DNA from: Rhizobium sp.
GTDB taxonomy: Bacteria; Pseudomonadota; Alphaproteobacteria; Rhizobiales; Rhizobiaceae
Assembly: GCA_003501385.1 (NCBI GenBank)
Contig: DNPN01000151.1
Span: 4,615-20,505, forward strand
Direction of reading: 5' to 3'
Length of the DNA stretch: 15,891 nucleotides
The notes below the pieces were generated by a model. The model saw only the letters and a list, made by a program, of their open reading frames with translations. It did not search any database and was not told the DNA's origin. Shown one piece after another: positions 1 to 7,918 of this stretch (positions within the stretch are counted from its first letter, which is position 1; the number at the start of each line of letters is the position of its first letter). The position numbers were made by a program, and so were the translations under genes.

Positions 1-133
1 CGGTTTTCCCGAAAAGACAAACGAAAACAAGAGAGTTTAGAGTCTGTCTGGTTCAATCTGAACCTGACAGACTCTAAGGCTGCAACAGGTGATCGGATAG
101 CCGGGCTTTGATACAGTCTGACGAGAAGGGGAC
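1..133. other. Leader/intergenic segment upstream of murE
   Basis: No complete gene is visible here. All three plus-strand frames are open from base 1 and close at stops at 38-40, 75-77 and 109-111. One of them could therefore be the tail of an upstream gene (ftsI is expected by dcw gene order), but none of the short tails is recognisable. The segment contains a strong hairpin at 37-77 and the murE Shine-Dalgarno sequence (AGAAGGGG, 124-131). I see no convincing -35/-10 promoter pair. Confidence 0.5.
37..77. repeat. Strong 19-bp inverted repeat (hairpin) in the murE leader
   Basis: The left arm (37-55, TTAGAGTCTGTCTGGTTCA) and right arm (59-77) are reverse complements except for one T/T mismatch at positions 49 and 65. 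They are separated by a 3-nt loop, ATC. No T-run follows on either strand, so it does not look like an ordinary intrinsic terminator. It lies 57 nt before the murE start and may be an mRNA processing or stability element, an attenuator or a dispersed palindromic repeat. The function is unknown; the structure itself is read directly from the sequence. Confidence 0.8.
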
Positions 134-1603
134 ATGGAACGGATGAAACTGCGAGATCTAGCTGACGGTGCGTTTGGAGAATTGGTTGGCCCGCTTGATG
201 GTGCGCTGGCCGATCTCGACATCACAGGCATCACAGTGGACAGCCGCAAGGTGAAGCCGGGCATGATGTTTGTGGCCGTGGCGGGTGTGAAAGCTGATGG
301 CGCGCAATTTATTGCCGATGCTGTGGCCAATGGCGCAAGTGTTGTGTTGTCCGGTGTGCCTGTTGCGGCAGGTGTTCCGGTGTTGGTGACCGACCAGCCG
401 CGCCGCGCATTGTCTTTGGCCGCAGCCCGCTTTCATAGTGCGCAGCCGCAGACCATGGTGGCGGTGACGGGCACGGCGGGGAAAACCTCGGTGGCCTCGT
501 TTGTGCGGCAAATCTGGGCTTTTGCCGGATTTCCCAGTGCGCAGATTGGCACGACTGGCGTGATTTCGTCCACGCGCAATGATTATGGTTCGCTGACCAC
601 GCCCGATCCCGTGGCGCTGCACAAGCTGCTGAAAGAACTGGCTGACGAAGGTGTCACCCATGCTGCCATGGAGGCCTCCAGCCACGGGCTGGACCAAAGC
701 CGTCTGGATGGCGTGGTTTTGAAGGCGGCGGCCTTCACCAACCTTGGCCGCGACCACATGGATTACCACCCAACCGTAGAGCATTACATGGCCGCCAAGA
801 TGCGGCTGTTTGATACGCTCTTGCCCAAAGGCTTGCCTGCGGTGATTTTTGCCGATGATGAGTGGTCGGGTGAGGCCATTCGGGTGGCCACCGCAGCAGG
901 CCATGATGTACGCACTGTTGGCCGGGCAGGTTCGTTTTTGACGCTCAAGCGTGTGGAGCATTCCCGGCACAAGCAATTGGCCGAAATTCATCACAATGGC
1001 AGCATTTATGAAGTTGATTTGCCCTTGGCGGGCGATTTCCAGATTGCCAATGCGCTGGTCGCGGCAGGTCTTGCCATCTCCACGGGCGTGGCTGTTGATG
1101 TCGCGCTGAAGGCGTTGGAGACGTTGCACGGCGCTGCTGGTCGTTTGGAGCTGATTGGCCAGACCAAGGCTGGCGCGCTGGCCTATGTCGATTATGCTCA
1201 CAAGCCGGATGCGCTTGAAAATGTTTTGACAGCGGTGCGGCCCTTCACCAGCGGACGTATTATTACGGTGTTTGGCTGCGGTGGCGACCGCGATAAGGGC
1301 AAGCGTCCGATCATGGGTGAGATTGCCAATCGTCTGGCGGATATTGTGATTGTCACCGATGACAATCCGCGTTCCGAAGTACCTGCCACCATCCGCTCGG
1401 AAGTCATGGCAGCAACACCCAAAGGCATTGAAATTGCAGATCGCACTCAGGCCATTCGGGCGGGTGTTGCGATGTTATCGAGCGGCGATACGTTGATTGT
1501 TGCGGGCAAAGGCCATGAGGAAGGCCAGATTGTCGGTACAGTCAGATTGCCGTTCTCGGATCATGTTGAAATCCGTAAAGCTATGGAGGAATTTCACCCT
1601 TGA
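134..1603 (+). CDS. murE: UDP-N-acetylmuramoyl-L-alanyl-D-glutamate--2,6-diaminopimelate ligase (MurE)
   Basis: Cytoplasmic Mur ligase that adds the third stem-peptide residue to UDP-MurNAc-L-Ala-D-Glu using ATP. The 489-residue protein matches the usual family length. Visible motifs are the N-terminal DSRK/PG substrate-binding region (about 36-43), the ATP P-loop TGTAGKTS (112-119), ASSHGLDQSR (181-190), FTNL-RDH-DYH (201-212), the expected carbamylated lysine K222 in YMAAK, GCGGDRDKGKRP (381-392) and GKGHE (458-462). DNPR (410-413 region) is the signature for meso-diaminopimelate rather than lysine, as expected in Gram-negatives. Start choice: ATG 134 lies about 4 nt after AAGG of the AGAAGGGG element; ATG 143 (MKLRDL) resembles remembered rhizobial N-termini better but sits far from that element, so the first three residues are uncertain. 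The stop overlaps the murF start by 4 nt (TTGA). Confidence 0.97.
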   Translation: MERMKLRDLADGAFGELVGPLDGALADLDITGITVDSRKVKPGMMFVAVAGVKADGAQFIADAVANGASVVLSGVPVAAGVPVLVTDQPRRALSLAAARFHSAQPQTMVAVTGTAGKTSVASFVRQIWAFAGFPSAQIGTTGVISSTRNDYGSLTTPDPVALHKLLKELADEGVTHAAMEASSHGLDQSRLDGVVLKAAAFTNLGRDHMDYHPTVEHYMAAKMRLFDTLLPKGLPAVIFADDEWSGEAIRVATAAGHDVRTVGRAGSFLTLKRVEHSRHKQLAEIHHNGSIYEVDLPLAGDFQIANALVAAGLAISTGVAVDVALKALETLHGAAGRLELIGQTKAGALAYVDYAHKPDALENVLTAVRPFTSGRIITVFGCGGDRDKGKRPIMGEIANRLADIVIVTDDNPRSEVPATIRSEVMAATPKGIEIADRTQAIRAGVAMLSSGDTLIVAGKGHEEGQIVGTVRLPFSDHVEIRKAMEEFHP

Positions 1604-3033
1604 GCTTTCTTTGGACCATTGAAGAGATGGTGGTTGCCATGCAGGGGCGGCCACTGGGTGTGATGCCCGAAGGTGTCACCGGCATTTCCATTGACAGCCG
1701 CACCATCCAGCCCGGAGAGGCGTTTTTCGCCATCAAGGGCGATCGGGTGGACGGGCACAATTACGCCAGCATCGCCGTTGCCAATGGTGCCGCCCTGATG
1801 GTGGTCAATGAATCCAAACTGCCCGCCCTTGGCCGCTTGACCGTGCCGATGATTGTGGTGGAAGACGTGTTGCAGGCAATGGTCAGATTGGCCTTGGCCG
1901 CGAGAATCCGCTCACGTGCCCATATTATTGCCGTGACTGGCTCGGTGGGCAAAACCACCACCAAGGAAATGTTGCGTCAAGTGCTGGTGCCGTCCGGTGA
2001 AGTGCATGCGGCCGTTGCCTCCTTCAACAACCATTGGGGTGTGCCGCTGACTTTGGCGCGAATGCCAGCAACTGCTGCCTTTGGCGTGTTTGAGATTGGC
2101 ATGAACCACCCCGGCGAAATCACGCCTTTGGTGAAAATGGTACGCCCGCATCTGGCGGTGATCACCACGATTGCGCCTGCGCACTTAGGCAATTTTGCCA
2201 GCGTGGATGAGATTGCCGATACCAAGGCCGAAATTTTCGCAGGCCTTGTGGATGGTGGCACGGTGCTTCTCAACCGCGACAATCCTTATTTTGAATATCT
2301 GGAGCGCAAGGCGCGTGAGGCGGATGTTTACGGCATTCATTCCTTCGGCCAGCATGCGAAGGCAGAGTTTTGCTTAGCGGAATTTGATGGCGGGGCGGAA
2401 AGCTCTACTGTCTGGGCCGTGATTGATGGCGAAACCCGCGAAGTGGTGATTGGAGCCCCCGGTCGTCACATTGCCGAAAATGCCATGGCGGCTTTGGGTG
2501 TTGTGCACCTGCTGGGTGCGGATATGGATGGAGCCATTCACGCGCTGGCCCATCTTGAAGCCGTCAAAGGCCGTGGCCAGCGCCACAAGCTGCGGACTGA
2601 CACTGGCTTGCTGACCCTGATTGACGAGAGCTATAACGCCAACCCGGCATCCATGCGGGCAGCCATTGCCGTTTTGGCCGCAGCCCAACCCGGCGGTAAT
2701 GGTCGCCGGATTGCAATTTTGGGCGATATGCTGGAACTGGGCGAGCTGTCAGGCGAGCTTCATGCCGAATTGAGCGGCCCTCTGTTGGCCGCAGGCATTG
2801 AACACGTCTGGCTGGCAGGCCCTGAAATGGCGACTTTGAAGACACAATTGCCTGAGAGCGTTTCCGTCGTCTGGTTCGAAACCACCCAGGAGTTGGCTGA
2901 TTATGCGAGTGCCACCGTTCACGGCGGCGATGTTGTGATGGTCAAATCCTCTCTGGGCCTTGGTTTTGGCAAGATTGTTGCGGCACTGCTTGACAAGTAT
3001 CCCCCATTGGACGACACCCCCCGCCCAGAATAG
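1600..3033 (+). CDS. murF: UDP-N-acetylmuramoyl-tripeptide--D-alanyl-D-alanine ligase (MurF)
   Basis: Last cytoplasmic Mur ligase; it joins D-Ala-D-Ala (made by the Ddl encoded further downstream) to the UDP-MurNAc tripeptide. The 477-residue product has the Mur ligase layout: N-terminal domain with IDSR and PG (31-39), P-loop TGSVGKTTTKEM (113-124), SFNNHWGVPL (141-150), EIGMNHPGEI (165-174), TTIAPAHLGNF (189-199), lysine K209 in the expected carbamylation position, GRGQR (324-328), DESYNANPASM (342-352) and GDMLELG in the C-terminal domain. It begins with a rare TTG codon overlapping the murE stop. A near-perfect Shine-Dalgarno, GGAGGA (1585-1590), 9 nt upstream supports this start, and the next internal methionines would cut into the domain. 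Translation is probably coupled to murE. Confidence 0.97.
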   Translation: MSFLWTIEEMVVAMQGRPLGVMPEGVTGISIDSRTIQPGEAFFAIKGDRVDGHNYASIAVANGAALMVVNESKLPALGRLTVPMIVVEDVLQAMVRLALAARIRSRAHIIAVTGSVGKTTTKEMLRQVLVPSGEVHAAVASFNNHWGVPLTLARMPATAAFGVFEIGMNHPGEITPLVKMVRPHLAVITTIAPAHLGNFASVDEIADTKAEIFAGLVDGGTVLLNRDNPYFEYLERKAREADVYGIHSFGQHAKAEFCLAEFDGGAESSTVWAVIDGETREVVIGAPGRHIAENAMAALGVVHLLGADMDGAIHALAHLEAVKGRGQRHKLRTDTGLLTLIDESYNANPASMRAAIAVLAAAQPGGNGRRIAILGDMLELGELSGELHAELSGPLLAAGIEHVWLAGPEMATLKTQLPESVSVVWFETTQELADYASATVHGGDVVMVKSSLGLGFGKIVAALLDKYPPLDDTPRPE

Positions 3034-3039
3034 TTCCTT

Positions 3040-3071
3040 TTTCGGCCCGGATGATCTGATTCAGGCCGAAA
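3040..3071. repeat. Perfect 8-bp inverted repeat between murF and mraY
   Basis: TTTCGGCC (3040-3047) and GGCCGAAA (3064-3071) are exact reverse complements around a 16-nt loop. The stem starts 6 nt after the murF stop and ends 9 nt before the mraY Shine-Dalgarno (GGAAAG, 3081-3086). Neither strand has a T-run after the stem, so termination is unlikely; an intercistronic RNA stem is a plausible reading. This is the only sizeable gap inside the murE-murB block. Confidence 0.6.
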
Positions 3072-3093
3072 CGACCCTTTGGAAAGTGCCTTC

Positions 3094-4194
3094 ATGCTGA
3101 TCTGGCTTGTTGACCTCGCGAACCACATGCAATTTTTCAACCTGTTTCGTTACATCACGTTTCGGACCGGGGCCGCGATGTTTACCAGCGCGCTGATTGT
3201 GTTTCTGTTCGGACCGCTGATCATCAATTCCCTGCGCATCCGGCAGGGCAAGGGCCAGCCTATCCGCGCGGATGGTCCGCAGACCCATTTCAAAAAAGCA
3301 GGCACGCCCACCATGGGCGGGTTGATGATTCTGGCAGGCATTGTTGGCGCATCACTGCTGTGGGCTGATCTGTCCAATGTTTATGTGGTGGCAACGCTGC
3401 TGGTCACTTTGGGTTTCGGAGCCATTGGCTTTTACGATGATTATCTGAAAGTCACCAAACAGTCGGACAAGGGCTTTTCCGGCAAGGCGCGTCTGGGCAT
3501 CGAGTTTCTCATTGCTGGTATTGCGGTGTTTTTCATGATGGAGGCCGCCAAGGTGTCTGCGCCGCAAGGGCCACATGTGGCCACATCGGTCGCCTTTCCC
3601 TTCTTCAAGGATGTGCTGCTCAATCTCGGCTATTTCTTCATTGCCTTTGGCGGCTTCGTGATTGTGGCGGCGGGCAATGCCGTGAACCTCACCGATGGTC
3701 TCGATGGTCTGGCGATTGTACCAGTGATGATTGCGTCTGCGGCCTTTGGTTTGATTGCCTATCTGGCCGGTAATGCGGTGTTTGCAGGCTATTTGCAGAT
3801 CAATTTTGTGCCGGGAACGGGTGAGCTTGCGGTGATTCTCGGCGCTGTCATCGGGGCCGGACTTGGGTTCCTGTGGTTTAATGCACCGCCAGCAGCGATT
3901 TTCATGGGCGATACCGGCTCGCTGGCGCTGGGTGGCTTGATTGGCACGGTTGCCGTAGCCACCAAGCATGAAATCGTCATGGTTATCATTGGCGGTCTGT
4001 TTGTGATGGAAACCCTCTCGGTGATCATTCAGGTGGGCTATTACAAGATGACCAAGCGCCGGGTGTTCTTGATGGCCCCGATCCACCACCATTTTGAAAA
4101 GAAGGGCTGGACGGAAAGTCAGGTCGTGATCCGGTTCTGGATTATTGCCGTTGGTCTTGCCATGCTTGGCCTGTCCACCCTGAAGCTGCGGTGA
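3094..4194 (+). CDS. mraY: Phospho-N-acetylmuramoyl-pentapeptide-transferase (MraY)
   Basis: Polytopic inner-membrane enzyme that transfers phospho-MurNAc-pentapeptide from UDP to undecaprenyl phosphate, giving lipid I. The 366-residue product has about ten hydrophobic segments and the family's catalytic features: the aspartate pair in DDYLK (115-119), NLTDGLDGLA (198-207), GDTGS (272-276, D273) and the histidine cluster MAPIHHHFEKKGW (327-339). The start at ATG 3094 is chosen because GGAAAG lies 7 nt upstream and the resulting MLIWLVDLA N-terminus fits rhizobial MraY as I remember it. An in-frame TTG at 3079 would add five residues but would place the ribosome-binding site inside the gene. 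It follows murF after 60 nt and precedes murD by 7 nt. Confidence 0.97.
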   Translation: MLIWLVDLANHMQFFNLFRYITFRTGAAMFTSALIVFLFGPLIINSLRIRQGKGQPIRADGPQTHFKKAGTPTMGGLMILAGIVGASLLWADLSNVYVVATLLVTLGFGAIGFYDDYLKVTKQSDKGFSGKARLGIEFLIAGIAVFFMMEAAKVSAPQGPHVATSVAFPFFKDVLLNLGYFFIAFGGFVIVAAGNAVNLTDGLDGLAIVPVMIASAAFGLIAYLAGNAVFAGYLQINFVPGTGELAVILGAVIGAGLGFLWFNAPPAAIFMGDTGSLALGGLIGTVAVATKHEIVMVIIGGLFVMETLSVIIQVGYYKMTKRRVFLMAPIHHHFEKKGWTESQVVIRFWIIAVGLAMLGLSTLKLR

Positions 4195-4201
4195 GGCCAT
4201 C

Positions 4202-5623
4202 ATGATCCCTGTCACCAGTTTCAAAAATCAAAAGCTTGCCTTGTTTGGGCTTGGCGGCTCTGGCCTTGCCACAGCGCAAGCATTGGAAGCTGGCGGCGCG
4301 GATGTGGTGGTGTGGGATGATAATCCCGACAGTGTTGAGAAGGCCCGCATCGCGGGCCTGAAAGCGGAAGATCTTCACCGGATTGACTGGAGCGGCTTGG
4401 CCGCTTTTGTGCTGTCTCCGGGGGTTCCGCTGACCCATCCCAAACCGCACTGGACGGTGGATCTGGCCCGTGCGGCTGGCGTTGCCATCATTGGTGATAT
4501 TGAGTTGTTTGTGCGCGAACGGCGTGCAAATGCGCCCGATTGCCCGTTTATTGCCGTCACCGGCACCAATGGCAAATCCACCACAACGGCCTTGATTGCT
4601 CATATCCTGCGCGAGAGTGGCAAGGATGTGCAGATGGGCGGCAATATCGGCACGGCGGTGCTGACATTGGAGTCGCCCAAAGCCAAGCGCTATTATGTGA
4701 TTGAATGTTCCTCCTACCAGATTGATCTGGCCCCAACCATGAACCCAACCGTGGGCATCATGCTCAACCTCACCCCCGACCACCTCGACCGTCACGGCGA
4801 TATGCAGCATTATGCCGATATCAAGGACCGTTTAGTGGAGGGCAGTGATCTGGCTGTTGTGGGGGTGGATGATGACCATTCGCGCCGCATTGCCGAGCGC
4901 TTGGACAATGCCAGCCGTCAGGTTGTTCGCATTTCCAAGAACCAGCCGGTGGCCCAAGGGCTTTATAATGGTGGCCATCGCATTCTGTTGGGAACGGAGC
5001 AGGGCGGTGGCCTGGTGGCTGACCTGAATGGTATTTCCACCCTGCGCGGTAGTCACAACGCCCAGAACGCCGCAGCGGCCATTGCGGCCTGCCTTGCTGT
5101 TGGCTTGTCAGAAGACGAAGTACGGGCAGGGCTTGCGTCGTTTGCCGGACTGAAGCACCGCATGCAGCCTGTTGGACGCCGGGGCAAGGTGGTGTTTGTC
5201 AACGACAGTAAGGCCACCAATGCTGATGCATCTGCGCCCGCACTTTCAAGCTATGATCGTATCTACTGGATTGCAGGCGGCCTGCCCAAGGCGGGCGGCA
5301 TCACGAGCCTTCAGCCCCTGTTTTCCCGCATTGCCAAGGCTTACCTGATTGGTGAGGCTGCCGCCGAATTCGCGGCCACGCTTGGCAATGATGTCGCATT
5401 TGAAATTTCCGGCACACTGGACCGGGCGGTTATTCATGCCGCAACTGACGCTTCTGTGGATTCTGGGGTTGATGGCGAAGATGTCGCGGTCATGCTATCT
5501 CCGGCTTGCGCAAGCTTCGACCAATATAAGAATTTTGAAGTGCGGGGTGATGCCTTTGTCGCTCTCGTGTCTGAACTCGACGGCGTGACAATGTTGGTGC
5601 AACAGCCCTCAGGAGAAAAATGA
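4202..5623 (+). CDS. murD: UDP-N-acetylmuramoyl-L-alanine--D-glutamate ligase (MurD)
   Basis: Cytoplasmic ATP-dependent ligase adding D-glutamate to UDP-MurNAc-L-Ala. The 473-residue protein has an N-terminal Rossmann-like UDP-binding domain (FGLGGSG, 15-21; LSPGVP, 71-76), P-loop GTNGKSTTT (121-129), GGNIG (146-150), ECSSYQID (168-175), LNLTPDHLDRH (188-198), lysine K208 in YADIKDRL at the expected carbamylation site, NDSKATN (334-340) and the C-terminal LSPACASFDQY (432-442). It is longer than the Escherichia coli enzyme (about 438), mostly because of inserts and a longer tail. The Shine-Dalgarno GAGG (4193-4196) overlaps the mraY stop codon, 5 nt before the ATG, implying coupled translation. 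Confidence 0.97.
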   Translation: MIPVTSFKNQKLALFGLGGSGLATAQALEAGGADVVVWDDNPDSVEKARIAGLKAEDLHRIDWSGLAAFVLSPGVPLTHPKPHWTVDLARAAGVAIIGDIELFVRERRANAPDCPFIAVTGTNGKSTTTALIAHILRESGKDVQMGGNIGTAVLTLESPKAKRYYVIECSSYQIDLAPTMNPTVGIMLNLTPDHLDRHGDMQHYADIKDRLVEGSDLAVVGVDDDHSRRIAERLDNASRQVVRISKNQPVAQGLYNGGHRILLGTEQGGGLVADLNGISTLRGSHNAQNAAAAIAACLAVGLSEDEVRAGLASFAGLKHRMQPVGRRGKVVFVNDSKATNADASAPALSSYDRIYWIAGGLPKAGGITSLQPLFSRIAKAYLIGEAAAEFAATLGNDVAFEISGTLDRAVIHAATDASVDSGVDGEDVAVMLSPACASFDQYKNFEVRGDAFVALVSELDGVTMLVQQPSGEK

Positions 5624-5624
5624 C

Positions 5625-6776
5625 ATGGTGAGCCGCGCACAAAGAGGCGCGTTGGCCGACTGGTTCTGGACCATTGACCGCGTTTTTCTCATCACTTTCA
5701 TCGTGCTGCTAGGGATTGGCTTCATGCTGTCCTTTGCGGCATCGCCTGCCGTTGCCGAGCGCATCGGGCTGGATAGTTTCCACTTTGTGCGCAGACAGGC
5801 GGCGTTTACCGTGCCGTGTTTGCTGACCATGGTGGGCCTTTCCTTTCTCACGCCCCGGCAGGTGCGCCGTGCGGCCTTGCTGATTTTGCTGGCCGCGATT
5901 GGTCTGATGATTCTGGCGCTGTTCTTCGGCCCTGAGGTCAAGGGCGCGCACCGCTGGATCAATTTCGGCAGCCTCTCCATTCAGCCCTCCGAATTCATGA
6001 AGCCCGCCTTTGTGGTAGTCTGTGCATGGCTGTTTGCCGAGCACGCCCGCCAGCCGGAAATTCCGGGCAATTTCTTTGCCATCCTGCTGTTCATGGTGGT
6101 GGTAGCGCTGCTGATGGTTCAGCCAGACTTTGGGCAAACGGTTTTGACTTCCGTGGTCTGGGGCGGCATGTTCTTTATGGCAGGCGTGCCGTGGATTTTC
6201 ATTGTGCTGCTGGCGGTTGGCGGTGGTCTTGGCTCGACGCTGGCCTATTACACCATGCCGCACGTGGCCGGACGTATCGACCGCTTCCTCACCGGCGATG
6301 GTGATACTTTCCAGGTGGATACGGCGCGTGAGGCAATTATTCGCGGTCACTGGTTTGGCGTTGGTCCCGGCGAAGGCATTGTCAAACGCATCATCCCCGA
6401 TGCCCATACCGACTTTATCTTCTCGGTTGCTGCCGAAGAATTCGGCATTGCATTCTGCATGGTGCTGGTGGCCATCTTTGCCTTTCTGGTGGTGCGGGGC
6501 TTAAAACATGCGTTTCGCGAAAAAAATGACTTCAACCGTTTTGCCGTCGCCGGTTTGGTGTTGCAGATCGGCGTGCAGTCCATGATCAATATCGGTGTTA
6601 ATCTGGAGCTTTTGCCCGCAAAGGGCATGACGCTGCCGCTGATTTCCTATGGTGGCTCGTCCATGGTGGCCATTGGTATCACGGCTGGTTTCATTTTGGC
6701 GCTCACCCGCCATCGGCCAGAACAGCGATCTCAGGAGCGGCGCTTGTTCCGCTCCGCAGGCGTCGCGGCGGAGTAA
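5625..6776 (+). CDS. ftsW: Septal peptidoglycan glycosyltransferase FtsW (SEDS family)
   Basis: Inner-membrane SEDS protein that polymerises lipid II at the septum together with the class B penicillin-binding protein FtsI. The 383-residue product shows about ten hydrophobic segments starting near residue 19, KGAHRW (106-111), the conserved IQPSEFMKP (119-127), QPDFGQ (166-171), DAHTDFIFSVAAEEFG (259-274) with the presumed catalytic aspartate D263, and the signature GVNLELLPAKG plus TLPLISYGGSS (336-346). The start ATG follows the murD stop by a single nucleotide and has AGGAG (5611-5615) 9 nt upstream, inside the murD 3' end. FtsW versus its elongasome homologue RodA is decided by location between murD and murG; sequence alone would be less certain. 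Confidence 0.96.
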   Translation: MVSRAQRGALADWFWTIDRVFLITFIVLLGIGFMLSFAASPAVAERIGLDSFHFVRRQAAFTVPCLLTMVGLSFLTPRQVRRAALLILLAAIGLMILALFFGPEVKGAHRWINFGSLSIQPSEFMKPAFVVVCAWLFAEHARQPEIPGNFFAILLFMVVVALLMVQPDFGQTVLTSVVWGGMFFMAGVPWIFIVLLAVGGGLGSTLAYYTMPHVAGRIDRFLTGDGDTFQVDTAREAIIRGHWFGVGPGEGIVKRIIPDAHTDFIFSVAAEEFGIAFCMVLVAIFAFLVVRGLKHAFREKNDFNRFAVAGLVLQIGVQSMINIGVNLELLPAKGMTLPLISYGGSSMVAIGITAGFILALTRHRPEQRSQERRLFRSAGVAAE

Positions 6777-6778
6777 CT

Positions 6779-7918
6779 ATGTCTAAAGGTTTGATTCTTC
6801 TTGCCGCAGGTGGCACTGGCGGTCACGTTTTTCCGGCTGAAGCACTGGCGCATGAATTGCAAGCTCGCGGCTATCGCGTGCATCTGGTCACCGATAGCCG
6901 GGCAGAGCGCTATGCGGGCAAATTCCCGGCCGATGAGATCCATGTTGTGCCCTCGGCCACCATTGGCTCGAAAAACCCGGTTGCTGTTGCGCGTGCGGTT
7001 TTGACGCTGTGGCGCGGCTATCGTGCGGCACGCAAGCTGATTGCCAAGCTCAAGCCCGCCGCCGTGGTGGGTTTTGGTGGCTATCCCACCATTCCGCCTC
7101 TGATGGCAGCGTGTTCCATGCATGTGCCAACGCTGATCCATGAGCAGAATGCCGTGATGGGCCGCGCCAATAAATTTCTGGCATCCCGAGTGGATAAGAT
7201 TGCAGGCGGCTTTTTGCCCGCAGGCGGCGCTTATGCCAACAAAACGGTGGTGACGGGCAATCCCGTACGTCCCGCCGTGCTGGCGGCATCTGAGACGGCC
7301 TATGTGGGGTCTGGCGATGGTGATCCCTTCCAGCTGGTGGTGTTTGGCGGCAGCCAAGGCGCACAGCATTTTTCCAATGCCGTGCCCAGCGCCATTTGCT
7401 TGCTGGATGATACATTGCGTTCACGTCTCGTGGTGACACAGCAGGCAAGGCCAGAGGACGTGGCGCAGGTTGAAGGCTGCTATGCCAAGCTCAAGGTGCC
7501 CGCCGAAGTCTCGCCTTTCTTCGGCGATATGGCCGAGCGCATCGGGCGCTCCAATATGGTCATTTCCCGGTCAGGCGCTTCTACCGTCTCTGAGCTTGCC
7601 GTGATTGGCAGACCCGCCATTCTGGTGCCCTATCCCTTTGCGCTCGACCATGATCAGGCAGCCAATGCCGCAGGCATGGCAAGCCTTGGCGGTGCTGTGG
7701 TGGTGCCACAGGCACAACTGACCCCGGAAAAGCTGGCCACTAAATTGAAGGCATGGATGACCAGCCCGGAAAAAATGACAGAAATGGCCGCAGCCGCTGC
7801 AAAGGCAGGGCAACCACAGGCCGCAGGCTTGCTTGCCAACCTGGTTGAGTCTATTGCCGGACATACATCAAGTGCCGGAAACATATCAAGTGACAGCGCA
7901 AAAGGAATAAACACATGA
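6779..7918 (+). CDS. murG: Undecaprenyldiphospho-muramoylpentapeptide beta-N-acetylglucosaminyltransferase (MurG)
   Basis: Peripheral inner-membrane GT28 glycosyltransferase that adds GlcNAc from UDP-GlcNAc to lipid I, producing lipid II. The 379-residue protein has the N-terminal glycine loop GGTGGH (11-16), GFGGYP (98-103), IHEQNAVMGRAN (120-131), VTGNPVR (158-164), the second glycine loop FGGSQGA (189-195), SRSGAST (263-269) and the UDP-GlcNAc-binding YPFALDHDQAANA (285-297). It starts 2 nt after the ftsW stop, with GGAG (6770-6773) upstream. The extreme C-terminus after about residue 360 is serine-rich, unlike the rest, and contains an imperfect 18-nt tandem duplication. The stop overlaps the murC start (ATGA). 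Confidence 0.97.
   Translation: MSKGLILLAAGGTGGHVFPAEALAHELQARGYRVHLVTDSRAERYAGKFPADEIHVVPSATIGSKNPVAVARAVLTLWRGYRAARKLIAKLKPAAVVGFGGYPTIPPLMAACSMHVPTLIHEQNAVMGRANKFLASRVDKIAGGFLPAGGAYANKTVVTGNPVRPAVLAASETAYVGSGDGDPFQLVVFGGSQGAQHFSNAVPSAICLLDDTLRSRLVVTQQARPEDVAQVEGCYAKLKVPAEVSPFFGDMAERIGRSNMVISRSGASTVSELAVIGRPAILVPYPFALDHDQAANAAGMASLGGAVVVPQAQLTPEKLATKLKAWMTSPEKMTEMAAAAAKAGQPQAAGLLANLVESIAGHTSSAGNISSDSAKGINT

Noticed and set aside
1..111. Tail of ftsI in the open frame ending at 109-111
   Set aside because: The frame crosses both arms of the hairpin and gives no recognisable FtsI C-terminus. All three frames are open from base 1, so no choice can be supported.
158..1201. 347-codon minus-strand open frame opposite murE
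   Set aside because: Composition rich in His, Arg and Gln, with no domain, typical of the antisense of a GC-rich gene; murE on the other strand is certain.
3079..3093. TTG start giving a five-residue longer MraY
   Set aside because: The Shine-Dalgarno GGAAAG at 3081-3086 would fall inside the gene; ATG 3094 has correct spacing.
3352..4224. 290-codon minus-strand open frame opposite mraY
   Set aside because: Antisense shadow of the MraY coding sequence, with His/Asn-rich composition and no recognisable motif or ribosome-binding context.
5709..6407. 232-codon minus-strand open frame opposite ftsW
   Set aside because: Its highly polar, His/Gln-rich translation mirrors the hydrophobic codons of FtsW; it is a shadow.
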